In this document: piece by piece, positions 29,616 through 37,977 of the stretch
Position numbering within the stretch: position 1 is the first letter of the stretch
Layout: each line of letters starts with the position of its first letter
Assembly (NCBI GenBank): GCA_002163085.1
Contig: MAAJ01000006.1
Span: 466,858 to 530,857, forward strand
DNA: 64,000 nt
Source of the DNA: Methylophaga sp. 42_25_T18
Lineage (GTDB): Bacteria > Pseudomonadota > Gammaproteobacteria > Nitrosococcales > Methylophagaceae
Direction: 5' to 3'
Program-made: the position numbers and the translations under genes
Notes under the pieces: model-generated
The model's database searches: none
The model's input: the letters and a program-made list of their open reading frames with translations, nothing else
Told to the model about the DNA's origin: nothing

Positions 29616-30257
29616 ATGGCAAAAGCACTTATTCAAATGGCTCTAGATTCTCTAGATTTCGATGCAACAGTTGCACTTGCAGAGCAAGTAGCACCATACG
29701 TTGACATCTTGGAAATCGGTACACCGTGTATCAAGTACAACGGTCTTGAGTTAGTTACTGCATTAAAAGCAAAATTCCCAGAAAAATTACTTCTAGTTGA
29801 TCTTAAAACTATGGATGCTGGTGAGTACGAATCAACACCTTTCTATGAAGCTGGTGCTGATATCTGTACTGTTCTTGGTGTTTCTGATAAAGCAACAATG
29901 GGCGGCGTAATCAAAGCAGCTAACGCAAATTCTTCTGAAGCTCAAATCGACTTAATCAGTGTTAAAGATAAAGCAGCCGTAGCTTCTGCAGCTGTTGCTA
30001 ATGGCGCACAAATCATCGGTGTTCACACTGGTCTTGATGCTCAAGCAGCGGGGCAAACACCTTTTGCTGACTTATCATTAGTTGCAGACTTAAACTTAGG
30101 CTGCCGTATTTCTGTTGCTGGCGGTATCAATAAAGATACTATCCAGAAAACAGTTCAAGCTGGCGCGACTATCGTTGTAGTTGGTGCTGCTATCTACGGT
30201 GCAGATTCTCCTGCAGAATCTGCTAAAGAATTGCGTGCTCTAGTCGACGCTGCATAA
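29616..30257 (+). CDS. hps: 3-hexulose-6-phosphate synthase (first copy)
   Basis: Hps condenses formaldehyde with ribulose 5-phosphate, the first step of the RuMP pathway. The 213-residue (beta/alpha)8 protein belongs to the OMPDC suprafamily and carries its DxKxxD signature as D62-L-K64-T-M-D67 in VDLKTMDAGEYE, plus the phosphate-binding VAGGINKDTIQ and IVVVGAAIYGA loops near the C-terminus. It starts behind AGGAGCATGTCAGC and has strong codon bias, as expected of an abundant assimilatory enzyme. A second copy lies 2.6 kb downstream. A terminator follows, so this copy is transcribed alone. Confidence 0.96.
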   Translation: MAKALIQMALDSLDFDATVALAEQVAPYVDILEIGTPCIKYNGLELVTALKAKFPEKLLLVDLKTMDAGEYESTPFYEAGADICTVLGVSDKATMGGVIKAANANSSEAQIDLISVKDKAAVASAAVANGAQIIGVHTGLDAQAAGQTPFADLSLVADLNLGCRISVAGGINKDTIQKTVQAGATIVVVGAAIYGADSPAESAKELRALVDAA

Positions 30258-30287
30258 GCTGACAGAGTTTGCTCTAAGTAGAAAATG

Positions 30288-30320
30288 AAAACGAGTGGCC
30301 ATTTGGTCGCTCGTTTTTTT
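30288..30320 (+). terminator. Intrinsic terminator after first hps
   Basis: Stem AACGAGTGGCC pairs with GGTCGCTCGTT (two G-T wobbles) around ATTT, followed by seven T residues. Confidence 0.9.
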
Positions 30321-30589
30321 ACTTTCTAGTCATTGAAATTGTCATTGACTAGAATGTCCGCTAGATTGGTCATATTCGAATTTAGCAAATAGCAACAGTT
30401 TTTATCGCACGACCATGCATAAGGCTGTAGATGTAGTGTAAATGTGGTCAAAAACAGAAAAGCCGTAATAATCGCTTTTTGTTTAACTCTTCTGACTTGC
30501 CACAGTTAACCTAAAATAGTAATTTGCTCATTTTAACAAGCACCACTGCTTGGTATTGTGGACACAAAAATATAACAGGGGTATTTCAA
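30321..30589 (+). promoter_or_regulatory. Leader region of the TGVE-repeat gene
   Basis: This region, with the preceding terminator, gives about 330 gene-free nucleotides. It is AT-rich. A possible promoter TTGCCA, 17 nt, TAATTT lies around 30498-30526. A hairpin CAAGCA-CCAC-TGCTTG lies at about 30538-30553 in the predicted 5' leader. GGGG about 10 nt upstream of ATG 30590 acts as ribosome binding site. No known riboswitch class is apparent. Confidence 0.35.
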
Positions 30590-30880
30590 ATGAAACAAAA
30601 AGGTTTATTTGCTTCGATTTGTGACTTTTTCACAGGTTTATTTTCATCAGAAGCTGCGAGCTCATCATCTGCTAGCGCAAGCAACGATGGTTTAACGGGT
30701 GTTGAACGTTATATCAGAAACCAAGCTGATAACAGTAGCCAAGTTACTGGTGTAGAAAAGTACATCCAAAGCCAAGCTGCAAATGCAACACCAACAACGG
30801 GTGTTGAGCAATATATTAGCAACCAAGCTAACGCTGAAGTAGTCACTGGTGTTGAGCAATATATTCGTAACCAAGCTTAA
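30590..30880 (+). CDS. Small protein with four TGVExYIxxQA repeats inside the RuMP cluster
   Basis: I do not recognise a named family. The 96-residue protein has three parts. Residues 1-20 form a strikingly amphipathic helix with hydrophobic residues at 6, 7, 10, 13, 14, 17 and 18. Residues 21-34 are a Ser/Ala linker. Four copies of an 11-residue motif T-G-V-E-(R/K/Q)-Y-I-x-(N/S)-Q-A follow at 36-46, 53-63, 70-80 and 86-96, spaced 16-17 residues. The start is ATG 30590 behind CAGGGG; longer in-frame starts lack a ribosome binding site. It lies between the first hps gene and tal on the same strand, with its own terminator-bounded leader. An adaptor or scaffold role is inference only. Confidence 0.8.
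   Translation: MKQKGLFASICDFFTGLFSSEAASSSSASASNDGLTGVERYIRNQADNSSQVTGVEKYIQSQAANATPTTGVEQYISNQANAEVVTGVEQYIRNQA
30695..30877 (+). repeat. Four tandem 33-nt coding repeats
   Basis: These DNA repeats encode TGVERYIRNQA, TGVEKYIQSQA, TGVEQYISNQA and TGVEQYIRNQA, separated by spacers of 6, 6 and 5 codons. Copies 3 and 4 share GGTGTTGAGCAATATATT exactly at the DNA level, indicating the most recent duplication. The last repeat ends the protein. Confidence 0.9.
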
Positions 30881-31046
30881 TCACCTTGTAAGACTGTTTC
30901 TCTATACTGCAAAACTTTAGCTTTAGAGCGTGAGCTCTAACGTCACCCAGCTTTGCACCACCATAGAGAACATATAGATTTTAAAATCAGTCCGCCTAAT
31001 GGCGGATTGAAAGTTTTTAACTTTACTAATTAAAGGGCCCATTAAC

Positions 31047-32030
31047 ATGGCAAATTTACTTGATCAGCTGAAGGAAATGACAGTTGTTGTTGCCGACACC
31101 GGTGATATCGAAGCTATCGAAAAGTTCACACCTCGTGATGCTACAACTAACCCATCGCTTATCACTGCTGCTGCACAAATGCCACAATACCAAGGCATTG
31201 TTGATGATACATTGAAGGCTGCTCGTGAAACTGTTGGCGCTGATGCATCAGCGGCTGACGTTGCTACCTTAGCGTTTGATCGTTTGGCCGTATCATTTGG
31301 TTTGAAAATTCTTGATATCGTTCCTCATCGTGTTTCTACTGAAGTAGACGCTAGATTGTCTTACGATACTGATGCAACTATCGCTAAAGGCCGTGACCTT
31401 ATCGCTCAATACGAAGCGGCAGGTGTGTCTCGTGAGCGCATCTTAATCAAGATTGCTGCTACATGGGAAGGTATTCAAGCAGCTAAAGTACTTGAGGAAG
31501 AAGGTATTCACACCAACCTAACCTTAGTATTTGGTTTGCACCAAGCTATCGCCTGTGCCCAAAATGGCATTCAGTTGATTTCTCCATTTGTTGGTCGTAT
31601 TCTTGATTGGTACAAAAAAGATACGGGTACAGAATCATATGCAGCAAATAAAGATCCAGGTGTTGTCTCTGTAACTGCAATTTATAATTACTTCAAAAAA
31701 TTCGGTCATGACACCGAAGTAATGGGCGCAAGCTTCCGTAACCTTGGTGAAATCACTGAGTTAGCGGGTGTTGACCTATTAACTATTTCACCTGGATTGC
31801 TTGATCAATTGCAATCTACCGAAGGTGAGTTACCTCGTAAGTTATCTGCCGATAACGCCGCTTCATCTAATATTGAAAAAATCAATATGGATAAAGCAAC
31901 GTTTGAAGCGATGCATGCTGAAGATCGTATGGCAACAGAAAAACTTGCTGAAGGTATTGATGGTTTTGCAAAAGCATTAGCATCACTAGAAGAATTGCTT
32001 GCCAATCGTCTTGCTGAATTAGAAGCGTAA
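31047..32030 (+). CDS. tal: Transaldolase TalB-type
   Basis: Transaldolase exchanges the C3 dihydroxyacetone unit between sugar phosphates and belongs to the rearrangement phase that regenerates ribulose 5-phosphate in RuMP methylotrophs. Its 327 residues are about 10 longer than E. coli TalB because of the C-terminus. The catalytic Schiff-base lysine K135 is in [12 protein letters not shown], and [16 protein letters not shown] and GRILDWYK are family signatures. The ATG is about 10 nt downstream of AAAGGG. It lies between the TGVE-repeat gene and the second hps gene, as expected for a C1-assimilation cluster. Confidence 0.96.
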   Translation: MANLLDQLKEMTVVVADTGDIEAIEKFTPRDATTNPSLITAAAQMPQYQGIVDDTLKAARETVGADASAADVATLAFDRLAVSFGLKILDIVPHRVSTEVDARLSYDTDATIAKGRDLIAQYEAAGVSRERILIKIAATWEGIQAAKVLEEEGIHTNLTLVFGLHQAIACAQNGIQLISPFVGRILDWYKKDTGTESYAANKDPGVVSVTAIYNYFKKFGHDTEVMGASFRNLGEITELAGVDLLTISPGLLDQLQSTEGELPRKLSADNAASSNIEKINMDKATFEAMHAEDRMATEKLAEGIDGFAKALASLEELLANRLAELEA

Positions 32031-32111
32031 TACGAGCAATAATAAATTTATCGGCCCAAGCATGACTTAAATTTGAGTGCTCGGGCTGATACTTTTAGGC
32101 AGCAACACTAA

Positions 32112-32141
32112 TTGACATTATGTTGTTGTCTACACTATAGT
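32112..32141 (+). promoter_or_regulatory. Putative sigma-70 promoter of the second hps-phi operon
   Basis: TTGACA (32112-32117) is spaced 18 nt from TATAGT (32136-32141), the same hexamers and spacing as upstream of the first hps gene. TT follows the -35 box in both. The spacer here is TG-rich and lacks the GTCAA-T-TTGAC palindrome. Confidence 0.65.
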
Positions 32142-32200
32142 TCCAAATCGCGTAATTAACGTGTAAACAATAAATCTAATACTTATTAGGAGTATATATC

Positions 32201-32836
32201 ATGGCAGAAATTCAAATGGCTCTAGATTCTCTAGACTTCGACGCAACTATGGCTTTAGCAGAACAAGTTGCTCCTTATGTTGATATTCTAGAAATCGGTA
32301 CTCCATGTATCAAATATAACGGCTTAAAATTGGTTAAAGCTTTAAAAGCTGCTCACCCTGATAAAAAAATCCTAGTTGATCTTAAAACTATGGATGCTGG
32401 TGAATATGAATCAACACCTTTCTATGAAGCAGGTGGTAACATCTGTACTGTTTTAGGTGCTGCAGATGCTGCAACTGTTAACGGTGTTATCAAAGCAGCT
32501 AAAGCTAACAATGCTGAAGCTCAAATTGATTTAATCAGTGTTGAAGATAAAGCTGCTGTTGCTACAGAAGCGGCTGCTAACGGCGCACAAATCATCGGTG
32601 TTCACACTGGTCTTGATGCACAAGCTGCAGGTCAAACACCTTTCGCTGATTTAGCATTAATCGCTGGTCTTGGCTTGGATGTTAAAATCTCTGTTGCTGG
32701 TGGTATCAACAAAGATACTATCCAAAGCACAATTCAAGCTGGTGCGACTATCGTTGTTGTTGGTGCTGCTATCTACGGCGCGCCTTCTCCAGCAGATTCA
32801 GCTAAAGAACTACGTGCTTTAGTTGACGCAGCATAA
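32201..32836 (+). CDS. hps: 3-hexulose-6-phosphate synthase (second copy)
   Basis: This is a paralogue of the gene at 29.6 kb, 211 residues, with the same catalytic DxKxxD signature (D60, K62, D65) and C-terminal phosphate-binding loops. The two proteins differ mainly in the N-terminus (MAEIQ versus MAKALIQ) and around residues 45-130. Nucleotide identity includes an uninterrupted 38-nt stretch (32582-32619 against 30003-30040). This copy is 11 nt upstream of phi and is therefore the one coordinated with hexuloisomerase. AGGAG precedes the ATG. Confidence 0.97.
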   Translation: MAEIQMALDSLDFDATMALAEQVAPYVDILEIGTPCIKYNGLKLVKALKAAHPDKKILVDLKTMDAGEYESTPFYEAGGNICTVLGAADAATVNGVIKAAKANNAEAQIDLISVEDKAAVATEAAANGAQIIGVHTGLDAQAAGQTPFADLALIAGLGLDVKISVAGGINKDTIQSTIQAGATIVVVGAAIYGAPSPADSAKELRALVDAA

Positions 32837-32847
32837 GGAAAAACAAA

Positions 32848-33381
32848 ATGCATCGTGATCTACTCTTAAATAAAATCAGCGGCATCTTAGGTGCGACTAA
32901 TGATTCACTCGAAGCTACTTTAGTTTCAATGTGTGATGATGCCAACCGCATCTTTATTACAGGTGCAGGTCGCTCAAAACTAGTCGGTAACTTTCTAGGT
33001 ATGAGATTGATGCATAGTGGTTATGACGTGAGCGTTCAAGGTGAAATTGTTACACCTAGTATCCGTAAAGGCGATTTGTTAATCGTCATCTCTGGTTCTG
33101 GTGAAACAACTCAACTTGTTTCTTTCACGAATAAAGCCAAATCTGAAGGCGCTAATGTGGTTTTGATTTGTTCAAAATCTAGCTCAACGATTGGTGATTT
33201 AGCAGATCAGACAATTCAAATTGGTAACGATGATAGCTTTGCCCCTACAAAAGGCATGCCTATGGGTACAATGTTTGAATTATCAACATTAATCTTTTTG
33301 GAAGCAATCGTTTCTCATCTAATCCATGAGAAAGGTATCCCTGAAGAAGAAATGAGATTTAGACACGCTAATATGGAATAA
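32848..33381 (+). CDS. phi: 6-phospho-3-hexuloisomerase
   Basis: This SIS-domain isomerase converts hexulose 6-phosphate to fructose 6-phosphate, the second RuMP step. The 177-residue protein shows the SIS sugar-phosphate site GAGRSKLVGNFLGMRLMHSG and the VISGSGET segment, plus a C-terminal helix with FRHANME that is conserved in Phi. It starts 11 nt after the second hps and ends before a strong terminator, so hps-phi form one operon. Methylotroph cytosolic enzyme. Confidence 0.96.
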   Translation: MHRDLLLNKISGILGATNDSLEATLVSMCDDANRIFITGAGRSKLVGNFLGMRLMHSGYDVSVQGEIVTPSIRKGDLLIVISGSGETTQLVSFTNKAKSEGANVVLICSKSSSTIGDLADQTIQIGNDDSFAPTKGMPMGTMFELSTLIFLEAIVSHLIHEKGIPEEEMRFRHANME

Positions 33382-33403
33382 CCACTTCCTGAAGAGCAAT
33401 AAG

Positions 33404-33438
33404 AAAACGAGCAGTCTTTGACTGCTCGTTTTTTTTTG
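33404..33438 (+). terminator. Intrinsic terminator of hps-phi
   Basis: A perfect stem AAACGAGCAGTC/GACTGCTCGTTT with a TTT loop is followed by a T run. Confidence 0.95.
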
Positions 33439-33538
33439 CCTGAATATAATTACTCTCTATGCTCATTCATCCCGAAGACATAGAGCTTAATCTCGCATGC
33501 CTGTATAATTAACCTTTTTATATATTCAAAGTTTTGCC

Positions 33539-34942
33539 ATGACACAAGCTAAAACACTTTACGACAAATTATGGGATCAACATGTTGTACGCACTGATGA
33601 CAGTGGTACAGCCTTGCTCTATATAGATCGCCAACTTGTTCATGAAGTGACATCGCCACAAGCATTTGAAGGCTTACGTCTAGCCAATAGAGTACCGCAT
33701 CGGCTTGACTCCATTTTAGCCACACCGGATCACAATGTACCTACCAATAACCGTGAGCTAGGCATTGCCGATCCTATTTCACGTTTGCAAGTAGAGACTT
33801 TAGATAAAAACTGTAAAGAGTTCGGTGTCACTGAATTTGATTTATCCGATAAACGTCAAGGTATCGTTCATGTGGTTGGCCCAGAACAAGGAGCAACATT
33901 ACCAGGGATGACGGTAGTCTGTGGCGACTCTCATACCTCAACACATGGTGCGTTTGGCGCTATCGCCTTCGGCATCGGTACCTCTGAAGTTGAACATGTT
34001 TTAGCAACCCAATGTTTAATTCAGAAAAAAGCCAAAAACATGTTGGTTCGGGTAGATGGAAAATGCAAAACCGGCGTGTCTGCTAAAGATATCGTATTGG
34101 CAATTATCGGCGAGCTCGGCACTGCCGGCGGTACCGGTTATACCATTGAATTTTCCGGTGAAGCAATACAAGCCTTATCAATGGAAGGTCGAATGACCGT
34201 TTGCAATATGACTATTGAAGCGGGTGCGCGTGTTGGTCTTATTGGTGTTGATGAAACGACAATAAACTATTTACGTGGTCGCCCATTTGCGCCAGTAGAT
34301 GACAACTGGGAAAAAGCCGTTGCAGCTTGGGCCGACTTACATAGTGATGATGAAGCTGTATTTGATAAAACCATTGTGCTTAATGCCGCTGACATCAAAC
34401 CACAAGTCACCTGGGGTACATCACCAGAAATGGTGATCTCAGTAAATGATAATGTACCTAACCCTGCAGATGAAATGGACTTAGTCAAACGTAGTAGCAT
34501 GGAAAAAGCATTAAACTATATGGGGCTGCACGCCAATCAAGCGATGACAGATATACAACTTGATCGTGTTTTTATCGGCTCATGCACCAACTCCCGCATT
34601 GAAGATTTACGTCAAGCTGCGGAGGTAATTAAAGGTAGAACAGTAGCTAGTTCATTGATCCAAGCCTTAGTTGTCCCAGGTTCAGGTTTAGTCAAACAAC
34701 AGGCAGAAGAAGAAGGTTTAGACAAAATCTTTATTGAAGCGGGTTTTGAATGGCGCGACCCAGGTTGCTCAATGTGTTTGGCCATGAATGCCGATCGTTT
34801 GGGGTCCGGTGAGCACTGTGCATCAACATCAAACCGTAACTTTGAAGGTCGTCAAGGCTTAGGTGGTCGTACACATTTGGTGAGCCCGGCAATGGCCGCG
34901 GCGGCAGCCATTGCCGGCCACTTTGTTGATGTCTCTCAATAA
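33539..34942 (+). CDS. leuC: 3-isopropylmalate dehydratase large subunit
   Basis: LeuC isomerises 2-isopropylmalate to 3-isopropylmalate in leucine biosynthesis and needs LeuD as small subunit. Its 467 residues carry the [4Fe-4S] ligands C349 in SCTNSR and C410/C413 in CSMC, plus [12 protein letters not shown]. The gene stands next to prmB, with leuD and leuB not in the next 1 kb, although leuCDB usually cluster. The start is ATG 33539. A small subunit must be encoded elsewhere. Confidence 0.95.
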   Translation: MTQAKTLYDKLWDQHVVRTDDSGTALLYIDRQLVHEVTSPQAFEGLRLANRVPHRLDSILATPDHNVPTNNRELGIADPISRLQVETLDKNCKEFGVTEFDLSDKRQGIVHVVGPEQGATLPGMTVVCGDSHTSTHGAFGAIAFGIGTSEVEHVLATQCLIQKKAKNMLVRVDGKCKTGVSAKDIVLAIIGELGTAGGTGYTIEFSGEAIQALSMEGRMTVCNMTIEAGARVGLIGVDETTINYLRGRPFAPVDDNWEKAVAAWADLHSDDEAVFDKTIVLNAADIKPQVTWGTSPEMVISVNDNVPNPADEMDLVKRSSMEKALNYMGLHANQAMTDIQLDRVFIGSCTNSRIEDLRQAAEVIKGRTVASSLIQALVVPGSGLVKQQAEEEGLDKIFIEAGFEWRDPGCSMCLAMNADRLGSGEHCASTSNRNFEGRQGLGGRTHLVSPAMAAAAAIAGHFVDVSQ

Positions 34943-35866
34943 GTGTCAGCCATTCAACACAGCGTTATAGACGAGCTGCAGACATTAAGGGATATGTTGC
35001 GATGGGCAACATCGCAATTTAATGCTGCCGATCTGTTTTATGGCCATGGTAATGCAGATGCGTTTAACGATGCATTGCAACTGATCTTACATAGCCTAAA
35101 TTTACCGGCCACCGAATTCCCTGAGCTATTTGCTGATGCACGGCTTACTAGTACTGAGAAAAAAACAATTGTCAGTCTTATCGATCAGCGTATCAATAAG
35201 CGAATACCTGTGCCTTATCTGACAAATGAAGCCTGGTTTGCTGGACTGCCATTTTTTGTTGATGAGCGCGTATTAATCCCCCGCTCTCCCTTTGCTGAAT
35301 TAATCGATGATTTATTCATGCCATGGCTTACCGATCCTGACTCCGTATCATCGATACTTGATTTATGCACAGGTAGTGGTTGTATCGCTATTGCTTGCGC
35401 TGAAGCATTTCCTGATGCTCAAGTTGATGCCGTTGACATCAGCCAGGATGCAATTGATGTCGCTAATATCAATATTGCTAAACACCAAGTTGAAAATCGC
35501 GTTCACGCCATTCAATCTGATTTATGGTCGGAACTAAAAGGTAAAAAGTACGACATCATCGTCAGTAACCCACCCTATGTCGGCGCAGATGAAATGGCCA
35601 CACTACCCCAAGAATATGTTCATGAGCCGACTTCTGCACTTAAAGCAGATGACAATGGGCTTGCCTTAGTAGAGCAAATTATCTTACGTGCAACAGAATT
35701 TCTAACACCACAAGGTTTGTTATTTGTTGAAGTGGGTAATAGTGACCTTGCCGTAATGGAAAAATGGCCTACAACAGCCTTTATGTGGTTAGAGTTTGAA
35801 CATGGCGGTCATGGTGTTTTTCTACTGAGCTACGATCAGTGCCTTGAGTTTTCAACTCGCAACTAA
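34943..35866 (+). CDS. prmB: 50S ribosomal protein L3 glutamine methyltransferase PrmB
   Basis: PrmB is a SAM-dependent N5-glutamine methyltransferase acting on ribosomal protein L3. The 307-residue protein has the helical N-terminal domain, the SAM-binding ILDLCTGSGCIAIA, and the catalytic NPPY motif in IIVSNPPYVGADEM followed by P-E-Y-x-H-E-P. It begins with GTG abutting the leuC stop (TAAGTG), so translation is probably coupled. It converges on a minus-strand GGDEF gene with a 6-nt gap. Confidence 0.93.
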   Translation: MSAIQHSVIDELQTLRDMLRWATSQFNAADLFYGHGNADAFNDALQLILHSLNLPATEFPELFADARLTSTEKKTIVSLIDQRINKRIPVPYLTNEAWFAGLPFFVDERVLIPRSPFAELIDDLFMPWLTDPDSVSSILDLCTGSGCIAIACAEAFPDAQVDAVDISQDAIDVANINIAKHQVENRVHAIQSDLWSELKGKKYDIIVSNPPYVGADEMATLPQEYVHEPTSALKADDNGLALVEQIILRATEFLTPQGLLFVEVGNSDLAVMEKWPTTAFMWLEFEHGGHGVFLLSYDQCLEFSTRN

Positions 35867-35872
35867 GTCAAA

Positions 35873-37186
35873 TCAAACTTCGACTGGTTCTGCTGCACTA
35901 TATAGTTCTACACAGTTCCTGCCGGCCATTTTAGCTTGATACATTGCGCTATCGGCCAAATCGAACAAACTATTTAAGTTATGCTCTTTATCTTCACTAC
36001 CCATATTGGTTGTGGCTATACCGATCGATACCGTCAACTCTAAACCTGTTGGGGTAAATTGCTCAAGCCGGCTTAATAACCTTTCCATCAATGCTTTAGC
36101 TTGCTGTTGATCACAGTCCGCTAAAAGAAATACAAACTCCTCACCTGACCAACGAGCAACCAAATCAACGTCACGGACAAAACGTTTTAACCATGCCCCC
36201 AAAGCAGTTAATACACTATCGCCTCTTTCATAACCGTGCTTTTCATTTATCTGCTTGAAATGGTCAATGTCCAATACCGCCATTGATAATGGGCGCTTAA
36301 AGCGATAGGCCTCGCTGAAATATTTTGCGGAAAATTCACGCAAGGCATGGCGATTAAATAATTGAGTTAACTCATCCAACATAGATAAACTATAAAGCGA
36401 TTTTTGTTGCGCTCTTAACTCTCGTAGCCCCTGATAGCTGGTGACATGATTAATCACACGCTGGCGCAACTCTTCTCGCACAATAGGTTTAGAAATAAAA
36501 TCATTCACACCTAGGTGAAATAATTCAATTTTTCGCGACTTATTACCAAAACCGGAGATCGCTATAATGGGCACATTGCCTATTTCACCTTGCATACGGC
36601 GAATCTTACGCACTAGCGTGATACCGCTCATCACCCCTTCCAATAAGATATCGGTGAGCACTAAGTCATAATCACCATCCCGAAATGCATCCCAAGCGTC
36701 TTCTGCACGGGTGTAGGCATCGACATCAAGCCCCATATCGGTTAATAGGTCTAGAATAATAGTTTGCAATACACGAGAGTCTTCGACAAATAATACTCGG
36801 CCGGGAAGCTGACGTGTTTCCCGCTGCACAAACCGCTCTACATAGGTTTGCAACTCATTAAACTCACTTTTGCTGAAGGTATCAGTGGCACCCGCCAACA
36901 AGGCTTGTTTAAGGGTTTTGGAGTTATCAACATCCGTAAGCACCAGTACAGAGACAAAATCATAGCCCTTGATGGCACGGAGTTGTCCACAAAAATCACT
37001 CGCAGAGATATCTGATAAATTATTACTGCAGCAGACTAAATGAAAGCGCTGTTGCTCCGCTACTTCTAAGCCTTTGTTTCCCTTCGAAACCACCTCAACA
37101 CTAAAGCCTGCAGACTCCAACATCAAACGGGCAACGTCTCGAAATGCTTCTTTATCATCTATGATTAACGCTTTTAGCTTACTCAC
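35873..37186 (-). CDS. Response regulator with two receiver domains and GGDEF output
   Basis: The 437-residue protein has a receiver at about 4-120, a second receiver at about 129-250, and a GGDEF domain at about 268-428, a PleD-like order. The first receiver keeps D10 and D11 but has Ser at position 54, where the phosphoacceptor Asp is expected (LVCCSNN), so it is a pseudo-receiver. The second keeps D179 in LVLTDILL. The active site reads SGEEF (347-351) in place of GGEEF; the change of the first Gly to Ser is known in some active cyclases. No histidine kinase is adjacent. Confidence 0.88.
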   Translation of the reverse strand: MSKLKALIIDDKEAFRDVARLMLESAGFSVEVVSKGNKGLEVAEQQRFHLVCCSNNLSDISASDFCGQLRAIKGYDFVSVLVLTDVDNSKTLKQALLAGATDTFSKSEFNELQTYVERFVQRETRQLPGRVLFVEDSRVLQTIILDLLTDMGLDVDAYTRAEDAWDAFRDGDYDLVLTDILLEGVMSGITLVRKIRRMQGEIGNVPIIAISGFGNKSRKIELFHLGVNDFISKPIVREELRQRVINHVTSYQGLRELRAQQKSLYSLSMLDELTQLFNRHALREFSAKYFSEAYRFKRPLSMAVLDIDHFKQINEKHGYERGDSVLTALGAWLKRFVRDVDLVARWSGEEFVFLLADCDQQQAKALMERLLSRLEQFTPTGLELTVSIGIATTNMGSEDKEHNLNSLFDLADSAMYQAKMAGRNCVELYSAAEPVEV

Positions 37187-37244
37187 GATATTTCATCCTT
37201 AAAATCATCCCCGTATTTTGCACTGTTTTAGCTATGTTCGCCAA

Positions 37245-37931
37245 CTACATTAATTGCCCCGTAAAAGAAGTCCTTAAATAAAAACCTTTAGGATTAATAA
37301 ATTCCGTCGTACCACTAGCTGAAATCCCTTTTGCTAATACTTTACTATTCGCGGCTTTAGGTCGGATTTGTAAGTACTCACCTTCCCTCGCAGTAATTTC
37401 TGCTTGCTCTCCCAGTACGATCCTGTCCATTAGCTCTTCCCAGTCACGTTGCAACATATTGTCTTGTTCAACTGTTGGCTGCCAAATCCAAGCATTGCCG
37501 ACATAACGTTCAGCTAAGGGAATCGCGCGATCCGCTTCTACTGGCACCCATAATACCCGTGACAATTTCCGCCTGACCCAACTATCTTGCCAGTTAAGCT
37601 CTCCTGTCTGCTGCATAGATACTGTGCAAACATAGGTTGATTCTTTTGGTTTCCCTTGAGTATTTAACGGTAAGGTTTTCATCTCAACACCTAGGTCTAC
37701 AAAATCAGGTTCAGCCTTATTCCCTGCATCTGCGCCAAGGTAGGTCTCAAATAAATTGCCCACCCAGCCTTTATGTCGGCGCAGATCTTCAGGCACCATC
37801 ACCACCGATTCGGCAGCAATTTGACCCAATGTTTTTCCAGCCATTGCCTGACATCGCATTAATAGTTCTGCTTCAGTTTTAGGAGGAGAAACTAGGCGTG
37901 TCTGCAGTAGTGGGAAATTATCTTCTGACAT
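37245..37931 (-). CDS. mutH: DNA mismatch repair endonuclease MutH
   Basis: MutH nicks the unmethylated strand at hemimethylated GATC sites when activated by MutL. Its 228 residues carry the catalytic set E62, D76, E83 and K85, at the same relative spacing as E56, D70, E77 and K79 of E. coli MutH, in the FETYLG, PDFVDL and VEMKTL segments. Its presence together with mutL (15.7 kb) indicates a methyl-directed repair pathway, which also predicts a Dam methylase elsewhere. It is divergent from the ABC exporter gene across 46 nt. Confidence 0.95.
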   Translation of the reverse strand: MSEDNFPLLQTRLVSPPKTEAELLMRCQAMAGKTLGQIAAESVVMVPEDLRRHKGWVGNLFETYLGADAGNKAEPDFVDLGVEMKTLPLNTQGKPKESTYVCTVSMQQTGELNWQDSWVRRKLSRVLWVPVEADRAIPLAERYVGNAWIWQPTVEQDNMLQRDWEELMDRIVLGEQAEITAREGEYLQIRPKAANSKVLAKGISASGTTEFINPKGFYLRTSFTGQLM

Positions 37932-37977
37932 TCAAGCATGATAACCTAGCGCCTTTTATTATGCTTGAGACACTCGG

